The notes below the pieces were generated by a model, which was not told the DNA's origin, searched no databases, and worked only from the letters and a program-made list of their open reading frames with translations. A DNA stretch of 64,000 nt from Desmodus rotundus. Its lineage: Eukaryota; Chordata; Mammalia; Chiroptera; Phyllostomidae. A program made the position numbers and the translations under genes. The stretch spans positions 109,544,896-109,608,895 of the forward strand of contig NC_071392.1 of assembly GCF_022682495.2 (NCBI RefSeq). Reading direction: 5' to 3'. Shown here one piece after another: positions 11,419-21,900 of this stretch. Position 1 is the stretch's first letter. Each line of letters begins with the position of its first letter.

Positions 11419-12459
11419 GCATTAAAACTGAATCCTTTGTCACCTATAACATTTGCAACCCAAATCAGAACAGGACAAGAGCCCCATGCTTTATCAGCAG
11501 AGGCTCTTTGAATGAGGTGTCTGCTGCTCTCAGGAGGCTGTTGGCTTTTCCAAACTTGCCGGGGAAGAGGGAACCTCCTTTCCCTCTGAGGTTCTCTTCA
11601 CTAGGAGCTGTCTGTCAGTCAGGAGGAGCTCCATTCTCAAGGCCCAGCCCTGAAATCCCATGAATCAATCAGCCTTGGAGCTCAAAGTCAGAACACTGGA
11701 ACAAAAGGGCAATGAGAAGTTTTAAGATTCAGCTTCCATAGTTTATCAGAGTCAAGATCCTTCATGTGCCCAAGACCTACTCTGCTCTTAATTTCTTCAT
11801 CCGTCCAGGCTTCTCCCGAAGATCTTTCAAACTGGGTCCTTCTCCAAAATCAGCCCTGAATTCAGTAAAGAACCTCTGGGAGATTTGCGTCCCTGTCATC
11901 TTTGGTGCTCCCCAGAGAGCCAGCAAAGGACGCATTTGCTCACCCTGTTCCCAGGGCCTGTTTCCAATTTGCAAACCCTAAGGCCCTTGAATAAAATTTT
12001 GTCACTTTCCATTTCGGCAAAGGCTCCTGATTCATTTACACTCAGTGGACACCATCAGCCTGACCCCCAGCCTATCCCCAGATGGTTGCCCAGGCGAGTG
12101 AAGGGCAGGCCGGATAAGATAAAGCCCACTCCCAGCCAGGTGTTTTACCAAAATGTTATGCGGGCCAGGTGTTACAGGAAAGTGCCAAGCACCTGAATTC
12201 ATCTCCCCATTCTTGTTGTCCAGGTTGAGGAATGGCTACCAGGACAGTCCCACTTCATTTGCTCTGGGACATTCCCAAAAAGCTGTCTAGGTAGACCTGG
12301 ACCAGAAGGGGAAGGTCCCACCCCCAGCCCGTTAAGCATTCCTGAGAAGGCGTGAGCCGAGATGAGTGCCAAGGAAATGTTCTCCCACCTCTTCTTTCCT
12401 GTACCAGAAGATGAACATGTAGGTAAATATGAGAGACTATCTTTTTAGATTTCTCCACA
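11419..12459. other. Intergenic, nothing recognised
   Basis: Moderate GC, low repeat content, no exon-like block. Overlapping ORFs of 65-103 codons on both strands are unsupported. Confidence 0.4.
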
Positions 12460-12965
12460 AGACTGTTAACTAAGTAAGAAATGTTAACGAAGTATTATGG
12501 GGTTTGTAAACTAAGTAATAGTAAAATACATAACACCAGTAACAAATTCCCAAGGTGGGAAATGGAGTTATACATGGTAACACACTTACACTGTATGTGA
12601 AGTGGAAGAATTAATTCAAGGCAGACTGTAATAAGTTAAGGACGCCTATTGTGATCCGCAGGGCAACCACCAGTAAAGAGAAGCATAATTAGAGGGAGTA
12701 AAGTGTAATACTGAGAAATTACACGTGGCTACATGATTTGCTTTGGCCAGTGAAATCTGAGTAGGTGTGACAGGTGTCACTTCTGGGTGGGAGCATTTCC
12801 GAGCCAGGACTTGACTCTTGCTGTTCTGTTTCCTTTCCTTGCGTAGAGGTGGCAGGTTCGAGATGCTGTGCAGTGACTGCGTGGAACGGTGCAGCCCCCA
12901 CACCCACACACAGGCTGGCAGTCACTGGGCACGCCCCACGAGAAATAAACTTGGTTTAAGCCTCT
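12460..12965 (+). mobile_element. Old L1 remnant followed by LTR-like fragment
   Basis: 12,460-12,715 resembles L1ME sequence (CGCAGGGCAACCACCAGTAA). 12,716-12,965 has LTR-type features (TGGCCAGTGAAATCTGAG, GAAATAAACTTGGTTTAAGC). Confidence 0.45.
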
Positions 12966-13009
12966 GAGATTTTTGGTATTTGATGGATACACTTGCATCC
13001 CTGGGATAA

Positions 13010-13592
13010 AATCCATTTAGTCACTGCGTATCATTTTTTAATGTGCTGGTGGATTCTGTTTGTGAATCATTTACCTGTTTACTACATTAATATTTTTAAG
13101 TGAGATGGGTCTATGGTTTTGTGTGTGTGCAATCTATCAGATTTTGATGACAATGTTATACTTGCTACATAAAAATAATTTAGATGATTTCTTTTGTCTT
13201 CTATGCTTGGAACAAGTTTAAGAACATTGGAAGTATCTAGTCTTTAAAGGCTAATAGAATTCTGTGAACTTAACTGGGCCTGGGGCTTTTTTCTAGAGGG
13301 GAAGGTGTGACAACATGTTTAAGTTCATCTATGGAAATGGGTCTTTTTTCGATTTTCTATATCTCTACTAGGGTTAGTCTGGGTAAATTACATTTTCTAA
13401 AAAACTTTGACTATTTCATCTAGATTTTCAAATGTATTTGCAGAGTTGTGTAAATAATTTTATTCTTATTTTGATGATTATTTCCTTATTATTTTTGTGT
13501 ATTTGTGCTTTCTCTTTCTAGTAGTTTTAAATTTTTCTTAGTCTTTTTCTAGTAGTTCTTAAGTTGTGTTGGTTTTTTGGGGTTTTTTTTTT
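13010..13592 (-). mobile_element. Degenerate L1 ORF2 (reverse)
   Basis: The reverse L1 signature CTGGGCCTGGGGCTTTTTTC, 'gaattctgtgaact' and 'tttcatctagattttc' match the L1 reverse-transcriptase region read backwards. Broken frames. Confidence 0.6.
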
Positions 13593-13798
13593 AGATTTTA
13601 CTTCTTTTTAGAGAGAGGAAAGGAAAGAGAGAGGGAGAGAACACTGATGTGAGAGAAACATTGGTCAGTTGCCTCTCGCATGCGCCCCAACTGGAAATCA
13701 AACCCAAAACCCAGGCATATGCCCTAACCGGGCATTGAACCAGCAAACTTTCAGTTTGCAGGACAAAACCCAGTCAACTGAGCCACACTGGTGAGGGC
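13593..13798 (-). mobile_element. Bat tRNA-derived SINE (reverse)
   Basis: Reverse-oriented family member ending CTGAGCCACACTGGTGAGGG. T-rich flanks on both sides hide the exact duplication. Confidence 0.88.
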
Positions 13799-13820
13799 TC
13801 TGTTGTTTTTTTTTTTTTAA

Positions 13821-14216
13821 TGACAAGCTTATTTACTGTTGGTTTGCAACCTTGGGAGTCCCCTGGGACAACAATCTGAGACTGGCCCCTGTACATAGAG
13901 GCCAAAGAGAGACTGAAGGGGCAGCCGGTGCAGATCGGTGGGCGGCAGGTTTAATACGCAAGGGAACCGATATACGAGGCTTGTCCTGGGGCGGCAACAG
14001 GATGAGCAGATCTCCGCAGCCACCTGCCAGAATCTTAGGTTTATATTTCGTCAAGAGGCTCAGTTACACACACAGCACAGACAGTCTCGACAACACTTCA
14101 CTTGCTCAAGGCTGCATCCTTGGAACAGTTCCGGCCATGGGGACAGACAGAGGAGGTCCAGCTCCAAGGTCAGCCAGTGGTCTCGTTCTCCCAATGACCT
14201 CCTCCAATGCTTCCCA
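13821..14216 (-). mobile_element. Candidate solo LTR of an endogenous retrovirus
   Basis: On the minus strand it starts TGGGAAGC and ends CTTGTCA. Inside are an AATATAAACC box and a TATTAAACCTGCCGCC segment followed by a C/T-rich stretch, like the R-U5 part of a class I LTR. There is no internal viral sequence beside it. Boundaries and duplication are uncertain because the flanks are poly-T. Confidence 0.35.
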
Positions 14217-15474
14217 TTTTTTGTTTTCTAATTATTTCTATTTTTCTATAGGTACATATAGTGCTATGAGAAAGCCTGATGGCATCTAATTATTTTTTTA
14301 TTGTGTAAGCCACTTTGTCTTTTTGCCTGGAGGCCCAGAGGATTTCTTCTTCTACTAAGACCTTTCTAAGAGCTAACATAATTTTAGCAGGACCTTCTTA
14401 GAGCTGACACTTCTGAGTCAACTTTTCCAAGCACACAGTGTGTCTTTGCAGTATTTACATTCAGGGTGTTTTCTTTTCGGGAGGAGGAAAGTTTAATGGA
14501 ATTACCATGCTAAAAACTAATTGTTCCATTTTCTTCTTTGATTCTTCAATATAAAGTTCAATATAGTTGAATTTTCTTCGAGAACATTCAATTTAATTAG
14601 ACTTACTTTGCCTCTTTTTCTTATCACTTTCTCATTTTTCTTTTCTTCTCAGCTGAATATCTTCCCCCTTGGGCATCTTCCATTTAGATTTCTGAGAACA
14701 TTTTTTAATTCAGTTTCTTTCCTGAGTCCTTTCAGCTCCCACTGCACTTCTACCTGCTCTTACATCATCTCAGTTTTCCATTTGCTCTGTGGCGTCTCAC
14801 TGCATCTGCTTATCTAATCACTTTTAATTCACGTCGGAGCGGTGCATTACATTTCTCTTCTACCCATAGGGGCTTTTTTTTAAAGAATGTTTCATCTGCT
14901 AACATGTTTGAATGAGTTTCCTGGTTTTGGTCTCTTCTGCCACGTCCCCATGAAGACGCAGCAGTCCATTTTGCTCACACACACACACACACGTCTGACC
15001 ATGCTGGGTCGACCTAAACAACCTAACGCAGGAGGCTACAGAGAAGGAGCAGGGCAGGGGGAGGGTTTGGGTGGTTTTCCATGCTTCTCACGGGCTCCCC
15101 CTCCCGCTAGCCAGAGAGAGATTTTTAGCATTTGGCACCTTTTTGCAGACAGGCTCCCTCTGATTCTGTTGCTTTAGTAAGTCTATCACCAGCCCCTCCT
15201 GTGCTTCTATTTGCACCAGCTGTGGCTTCCGAGGTACTCCCTCACCCCCAGGAGGGGTGCCTCCCCAAGACTGTCAGCTCTGGTGCTGTGCACTTCCCAA
15301 GCTCCTTCCTCTCTACTCCTTCACTGCTGGAGCCAGCTCACCTCTGGTAAACCTTTGTTGCTATCCAGGTGCTGGTATTGCTAGGACTCCTCCAATTTAT
15401 TGGCAAGTCATTTGCTTCTTTATGACTGAACAACTCCTGACCCACACGCACATTCATCCCCAGACTAGCCTGGC
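14217..15474. other. Intergenic, A/T-rich remnants and (CA)n
   Basis: 14,220-14,880 is T-rich, possibly reverse L1/HAL1 debris. A (CA)n tract occurs at about 14,977-14,993. There are no exons. The reverse complement of AATAAA at 15,395-15,400 is not tied to a gene. Confidence 0.4.
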
Positions 15475-15870
15475 CACCGTGTTCGTTTCCCAGGGTGGCA
15501 GTAACAAACGACCACAGACAATGGCGCCAAAGCAGCAGAAGCAGATCCTCTCCCAGCTCTGGAGACCAGCTCGTGTCCTCAGTCAGGGCCACCCTGCCCA
15601 TGGAGTGCTGCGGCAGGAGGAGACAGCACAAGGGAGGGTCTGTCTTGTGGGTCTTCGGGACCACCTAGGTCAGGGTTGAGTCAGGCCAGCTCCAGGGACT
15701 GGGGGGCCACCTAGGGTGCTCAGGGCCCCACTCTCTGTCCAAGATGTGGGAGAATCTTTCCTCGCCTGTTCTAGCTGCTGGTGCCTCCTGGTATTCCACG
15801 GCTTTTAGCTGCGTCACTCCAATCTCTCCTTTCCCTCGTAAGGATGTCACTCACTGGACTCAGGGCCCAC
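15475..15870 (-). mobile_element. MaLR-type LTR-like fragment (reverse)
   Basis: Ends recall the reverse of MaLR LTRs: GTTCGTTTCCCAGGGTGGCA at one side, GTTCTAGCTGCTGGTGCCTC and CTGCGTCACTCCAATCTCTC at the other. The middle carries arm 1 of an inverted repeat. Confidence 0.5.
15601..15752 (+). repeat. Inverted repeat, arm 1
   Basis: From TGGAGTGCTGCGGCAGGAGG to AAGATGTGGGAG. The reverse complement of 16498-16644 aligns along its whole length at roughly 85% by eye, with long identical blocks such as GACCACCTAGGTCAGGGTTG. Confidence 0.85.
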
Positions 15871-16454
15871 ACTAAAGGCTAAAGCTCTCAGTGGCTTAAC
15901 CATTAGACTTTATTTCTCACTCAGTGAAGCTGCAGGGCCTCTGCCCCAGGCCTTCAAGGACTTGGCTCCCTCTTATCGCTCCACACCCCTCGTGGGCCTT
16001 ACACTGCTCCCCATTCAGCAGGTGGTTGGGGAAGAGGATGGAGGTACTCTCATGGGAGGGTCCCTGAAGCCAGCCCTGAAAGCGGGGCACACCTCTTCTG
16101 CCCACGTTCTCTAGCCAGAATGCAAATGGCCACGTGTGTAACTGCAAGGGAAGCTGGGAAGTGTAGTGCAGCCAGGAGGAAGGGACAATGTATTCGGTAA
16201 CTGCCAGTCCCTCCTCCGTCCTGACTCCTCCTGGTTTTCTTGAAATGACCAACCACGGAGTTCTGTAATGACAGACCTCATCCCTCACACAGGGATAAAG
16301 TAATCTCTGTGTGCTGTATTTCTATGAACTTGGTTTCTCCCTTTCCTGGTTTGGCCTTTTCTGCCCATATTTTAACACATGTCATTTTTAACTTCTATTT
16401 TCATGCCTTTTTACCTTGCTTGTTCCCTTGGTAAAACCGTTGATTTCCAGAGGT

Positions 16455-16468
16455 CCAGCAGGAGGCGG
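16455..16468 (+). promoter_or_regulatory. CTCF-like motif (pair, first)
   Basis: CCAGCAGGAGGCGG matches 13 of 14 CTCF core positions. Confidence 0.35.
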
Positions 16469-16481
16469 AGGCAGCATGTGG

Positions 16482-16495
16482 GCAGCAGGGGGCAC
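16482..16495 (+). promoter_or_regulatory. CTCF-like motif (pair, second)
   Basis: GCAGCAGGGGGCAC matches 13 of 14 CTCF core positions. Same orientation as, and 27 bp from, the first motif. Confidence 0.45.
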
Positions 16496-16497
16496 CC

Positions 16498-16644
16498 CTC
16501 CCACATCTTAGCTGGAGGGGCCCTGAGCACCCTAGGCAGCCCCCCAACCCTCAGAGCTGCCCTGACTCAACCCTGACCTAGGTGGTCCTGAACACCCGCA
16601 AGACCGACCCTCCCTGCGCCCTCTCCTCCTGCCGCAGCACTCCA
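16498..16644 (-). repeat. Inverted repeat, arm 2
   Basis: Mirror copy of 15601-15752 with a ~745-bp spacer. Similarity stops abruptly at both ends of the arm, right beside the CTCF-like motif at 16482-16495. Confidence 0.85.
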
Positions 16645-18685
16645 CACCGCGCCTCACGCTGGGCCAGCGGGTCCATTCCTTCACAGCTTCCCCGAGACAC
16701 TCAGCCGGTCACACCTACCTCCGCTCCAGCCATCACAGTGGTGGGGCCAGCGTGCGGTAGGGACGTAAAGATGCCTCGGGGTGTAGGGCTCCCTGGCTGA
16801 AGACAAGTCCTCAGTGTGGACTCCTGATTTGGTCCTCTCACCAGAGTAAACAATCGCACTGTTCTCGAACTTCCTCCGTTCCCAGATGCAGTCATTCCTG
16901 TACCTACCCAGGCAGTCAGTCACCCTTTACAAATCCTGGGGGCCCTCAGCCTCACTCCCCATCCAGTTTAGAAGCGACCATTCTCAGGCAGAGATGAGGC
17001 TCAAGACACTGTGGCGAGTGTCCTGCAGGTGGTTTGCGGGAGGGCCCAGGGAAGCCTGCCCCATGTGCTGGGAAGGATGAGCAGATTCCCCACGGAGAAC
17101 CGCACGCACTAAGGTGGCACGAGGCCATACAGGCTTATGGCTGCATGCTAGAGACGAAGTCAGAGAGATCGAGGCTCAGCCCCATGGCCTGTGCCTCACC
17201 ACAGCCCCAAGCCACCGCCACCATCCCAAGTCTACACGACCCCTGAGCAGGGCGATCTCCACACCTGTTCGACTATGGTGTGTCCCGGCTCACCCACCCA
17301 CCCAGGGCCCTTCCCTATCAGGGCCTGACCCCCACGGCCGTCTTGGCCTCTGTTGTAACCACTGCTGTTCAGGCTGATTAATCTACTGATGATGGAAAAA
17401 GACTCCCAGGTCTGAGAGCAGTTACCGTGGCTCCTCCTCCTGGAAACATGATCTGAAACCTCTCTCACATGGAGGTTGCTGCTGCCTTCTTCACATTGAC
17501 CCTTTCTTTGTGGCTCGTGCTTATCACCGTCTCACAGGTCCTTGGACCCAACCAGTGGCTCAGTGGCAATGCTCGGGGAGCAGTGGGTCGGCATGAGTCT
17601 TCTACCTCCCACCCCAACATCACGGTGCCCTCCTGCTCTTCAGTTTCTAGGCCCCTGAGAGCTGGAGGCCAGGTGCCCACCTTGGTGAGTTACCTGAGAG
17701 AACAGGTTCTGAAATGGCCTCATCAGAGGCATCGGAGCTAGAGGCTCCATGGCTGACGTGAATGGATCCAGTGGTAGGACACTGGCATCTCAGGGGCCTG
17801 CTGGGCTCAACTATCGGGTATTGGGGAGTTACAATTCCCACCAAGCAGTGTGTGTAAAAGAGAAGGGCCACTTGTCCACATAAGATGAAGTGCACGGAAT
17901 GTGACGTTATGGCAAAACTGAAGAGACTACTGCAGTCTCTCCTGTCCATTTCTTTCTTCAGTAAGGCCAGAAAATGTTAAGGAGCCAACAAACACATGGA
18001 CAAAAATTTTTTTTAAATTTGCAGGAAGGCGTCATATGGTGGAAAAGTTTCCAGCAAAAAAGATTTGAACAAAAGTTGGACCAAAGCTCCGTTTCTGCCC
18101 ACCCAGAAGGGGGCACCAAGCAGGCCCTGCGCAGACTGCCGGCGCACAACCGGATCACCCTCTCCGGGCCCTTTCTCCTCATTTGTAAGAGGACACACAG
18201 GAAGAGGGAGGCAGGACCCGCAATCTGTGGGGCATTGTTCTTATTACATAAATACCACCTTTTTACATGTGTGGGAAAGACCTCCACCTGCTGGGCATTC
18301 ACACAATTTCTGAATGCAAGTAGAAAAAGATCTACACTGACAATAAAAATGTTAAACAGTTTTTTAAAAAACAAAAAGAGCTTTACAACGCAGTGAGAAA
18401 TAAGGACATGCTGTCCTCCACTGTCTCCACTGACTGCTGCGGGAGGCAGACGCCACAGCTCATCTCGGTTCAACAAAGACACCAGAAGGTCACGTTTCCT
18501 CCCTGCAGAGGCCCCGTACGAAGAGTGACTTTTACAGGGTAACTCTCAGTGTCCCTTCACTGTTCTCCCCAGGAGAAATCCATCTTGCAGCCCCAGGTTA
18601 CCAGCAGACTCGGGCCAGAGACAGCTAGCACAGTCACTGTCCCGTCACACTGGACGACGTGGCCCAGGTCCAGGAGGGGCCCCTG
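16645..18685. other. ACTR5 3' flank, including unassigned 3' UTR
   Basis: No independent gene. The first few hundred bases below 18,686 must be ACTR5 3' UTR, but no canonical poly(A) signal marks its end. ORFs of 140-174 codons at about 17,960-18,480 lack support. Confidence 0.45.
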
Positions 18686-18943
18686 TCATGCCTGCTCAAC
18701 AGCGCCCCCTCCACTGGCCCCGGAGCCTTTGCCTGATGCCTGGGCTTCTGATGAGCGTGAAGCCTGCTTTGGCAGGTGGATGGGGACGTAGGCATTGGAG
18801 GCACTGTGCTCCTTGAGGTACTCTCCTCCCTTCTCTTCATACTCTTTCCTGGTGACCCAGACATCATCGTCATCAAGGTGGTCCAAGGCCCAGTCCCGAG
18901 CACCATACCAGGCATCCAGCACGGGGTTAGAGGCAAGCCGAAC
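18686..18943 (-). CDS. ACTR5: ACTR5 coding exon 9 (terminal)
   Basis: Residues 530-614 and the TGA stop (18688-18686). It starts [20 protein letters not shown] and ends with a Ser/Gly-rich tail ...GGGAVEQA, as in human (...GAGEQA). Acceptor CTCAG ends at 18944. No canonical AATAAA was seen on the minus strand in the next ~700 nt (a weak AATAAG lies at 18245-18240), so the 3' UTR end is not assigned. Confidence 0.96.
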   Translation of the reverse strand, partial: VRLASNPVLDAWYGARDWALDHLDDDDVWVTRKEYEEKGGEYLKEHSASNAYVPIHLPKQASRSSEAQASGKGSGASGGGAVEQA

Positions 18944-21900
18944 CTGAGACACAAAGAGAATGTTCACCAGAAGGCCGTCTCCCATCAGGCCCAGCCACGG
19001 CTCCCTACCTTTTAGCCCCAGAAATATACACAGAGACGGGCCCCAGTGAATTCCAGGACAGTGCAAGACTATCTCTGCACCCTCTGAACAAAGCTGAGCT
19101 GAAACGCCCCCAACTCTCCAGAAGACTCGACCTCGCAGGATAAGCCGCTGTCAGCTACCTTATGAACACAAGACCTGCCACTCCAGGTCAGAGAGGGACC
19201 AGCTGCCTCCCCTCCTGCTCCAGTGATGTGGATCACGAGCTGTCAGACGGAGAAGGAAGCAGAGCTGGCACTCGACCTAGAGGAAAGGCCTTCCTGGCCC
19301 CGATCCCCTCCCTGCGAGCAGAGGGGAGCAGAGGGAACAGAGGCTGATACGGGGCGGCTCTGGCCGTGGTGGCCAACGGGCCTCAGGAGAAGTGAGAGCA
19401 GAGGACAGTGCCACCAATGCCTGGTCTGCACTGCTCGCTGTGGGAGCGAGGTGAGGGGGTGACCTTCCCCACGCACACTCTTTCGTATCCTCTGCACCCC
19501 ATTCTATGCATGCCTCCTTTTTCAACTAAAAAAACATATATAGAACATGATTCTGATTCTGCTTTAAAAACTGAACATAAAGACCAGGACAGTCACAAAA
19601 ATGTGGAAAGTGGGTATCTCTAGATGATGAAATTATCAAGTGGGTTTTCTCATCTACACTTTACTTCTAACTTCTGCAATCAGAAAACGAATGACTAACA
19701 CTATCTTCAAAGCAGCTGCTACATGAACCGTCAGTACCTGAAAAGATGACTGAAAGGGTCTCATCGCCAACAGCTCCTTCTCGATTCTCACTTTCATCCC
19801 AGGATACATCACGTTCCCGCCAGTGAGGAAAACGTTCTGAACCAGCACGTCCTGAACGTCCTTTGGGTACCTAGGAGAGAAACGGTTCCTTCCGGCACAG
19901 TCCCTCAACTTGTGTATCAGAAGAGAACGGAGATGTGGGCACATAAGCTCTCAGTGCAAAAGAGAAAACATTTGCACAGGAAGTTTTTTAAACAACTTCA
20001 AACTTTTATTTGTGTCTTTGCAGAATGCCAAACAGCTAGTCAAAACCTTACTTGGAATGGTCAATTCATTTGCTTTGCATGATTACTGTGCCTAACACAT
20101 GGTTTTTAAAAACTGACTTCACTGAGGTATGCTTCACACACATTTTGACCAAGTCTGACAAACTCATACACCCCAGTAACCCTTGTCACCACACTCTCGA
20201 TTCAGAACATTCCCATCACCCCAAGAAGCCCTGCCTCCCTTTTGAGGGGCCATTTATTTTTAGTAAGTTTTATCATACACATATTCGACCACTTTCCCAC
20301 CCACTGCTAGACAAGCTGACAGCCACCAAAGGTAGCTGCAGTAGCTTTTCTTCCTTACTAGGAGGTAAGCATCCAGCCTGCCTGGCCACCAGCAGCCACA
20401 GCACTGAAAGTTACGTTCCTTACCTGTCCAACTTGAATTATGAAAACCCACATTACGAGGAAATGCCTGTGTAAACGGGGGGGGGGGGGGGGGGGGGGGT
20501 GCCCTTATAGAAATGTCTACAGGGAAGGGAAAAAAAACTTGTAACTCTGCAAATTTTTAGGGGGATTTACAATCACCATCTTCAGTAATGTGAAGGTGTT
20601 TATGACAGCCAGTACACACACATTGTCATGTTGCTCAAACTTAAAAGAAATTCTTGAAGCTCCTCAAATCAAGAAAATTCTTTTCTGAGCATTTATATGT
20701 ACGGAAAACAACTACAGAGCCCCAGCCATGCGCCAGGCCTGGTGAGAGATACAGAATACCATCTGAGAACAGCAAGTCGATGAGAAGGAGAGAGTGAGAG
20801 ACTTCCAACGCCTGACCGTCAAATCTACCATTCAAAGCCAAGGGACTAGTCTGGGGGAAAAGAAGTCCCAGTCTCACCTGTCCAGAATGTACTGAAGGGT
20901 CTCTGCTATCCCAGCCTGCTCTTCGCCTAGGAGAGATGGCTGGAAGACAATCTCTGGAGCTCGAATTCTTTCTGTCCCAACGAACAGCTGATGATACGCT
21001 GCCAAGTTAAACACGGGCTTTGAAAACCCAAGGTTTAGAAGATATTTTTAGGCCACATGACAAACGTCCCAGCTGCCAGTTTCCTCCCGCTGCACTGCTT
21101 ACTCCAATAAAGCTGTGTCCACGCCAGAGGAACCCCTCCCCAGCTCTCCTGATCTGATAATTCCACCTTTCTACCTTTTCTCCACCTACAAATCTGCATC
21201 GTGAAACGGCCCCCAAATAGCAGAGGGAAGGGACTTCGTGAAGAGCAACAGCAGAGAGGCTGGGAGACCAGGTCTCCCGTCCAGGGCCTCGCTCTGCGCC
21301 CTGGTCCCTGCACAGCCGAGCCAGCCTCCTCCCAGGTGTGTCTCAGACTCGGGTCGGTCTCTCCGGTTGCCATTGTGATGACAGGAAAGTAGAACTAAGC
21401 ATAACGTCATTGGCTTAAATTCAAACGAAACCACTAAAGCTAGTCTTCAGGTCTAAAGCCTCCAATTACTCACTCACCTGTTTCCAACGGACAGACTATT
21501 ATGCACAGATTCCTGGATCTCAGTGCTAGAACCCCAATTGGTAACTGAGTGAAAAACCCTGACTTTGGATGTTTTAAGTATTGGTACTCCCTGCCCCCCT
21601 CACCGCCTGTTCTAGCAACTACAACTGGGATTTGTTTAAATAATATCCCTGAAGCAGACTAGACCAGCCTGGTCTTTTATGTCACGGCTTCAAAACACGC
21701 GCATGGTCTAGGCTACAGGGGTCCAACCTGGACAGTGGGGACTGGCTTTTCCACTTCAGGTGTTTCCTCTGAAAACAAGGGTTCGAAGTCATTGATGCTC
21801 TCCACGTCTTCCAGAGACGGCTCTAGGGGCTCCAGGTCAGGGGTCTAAGAATAGAACAAAGGAAACAGAATGGATCCTGTAACTTCTGCGAGCCTTGGTT

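Noticed and set aside
15908..15913. Reverse-strand AATAAA considered as the ACTR5 poly(A) signal
   Set aside because: It would need a 2.8-kb 3' UTR running through an inverted repeat and LTR-like DNA. Possible, but nothing in the sequence supports it.
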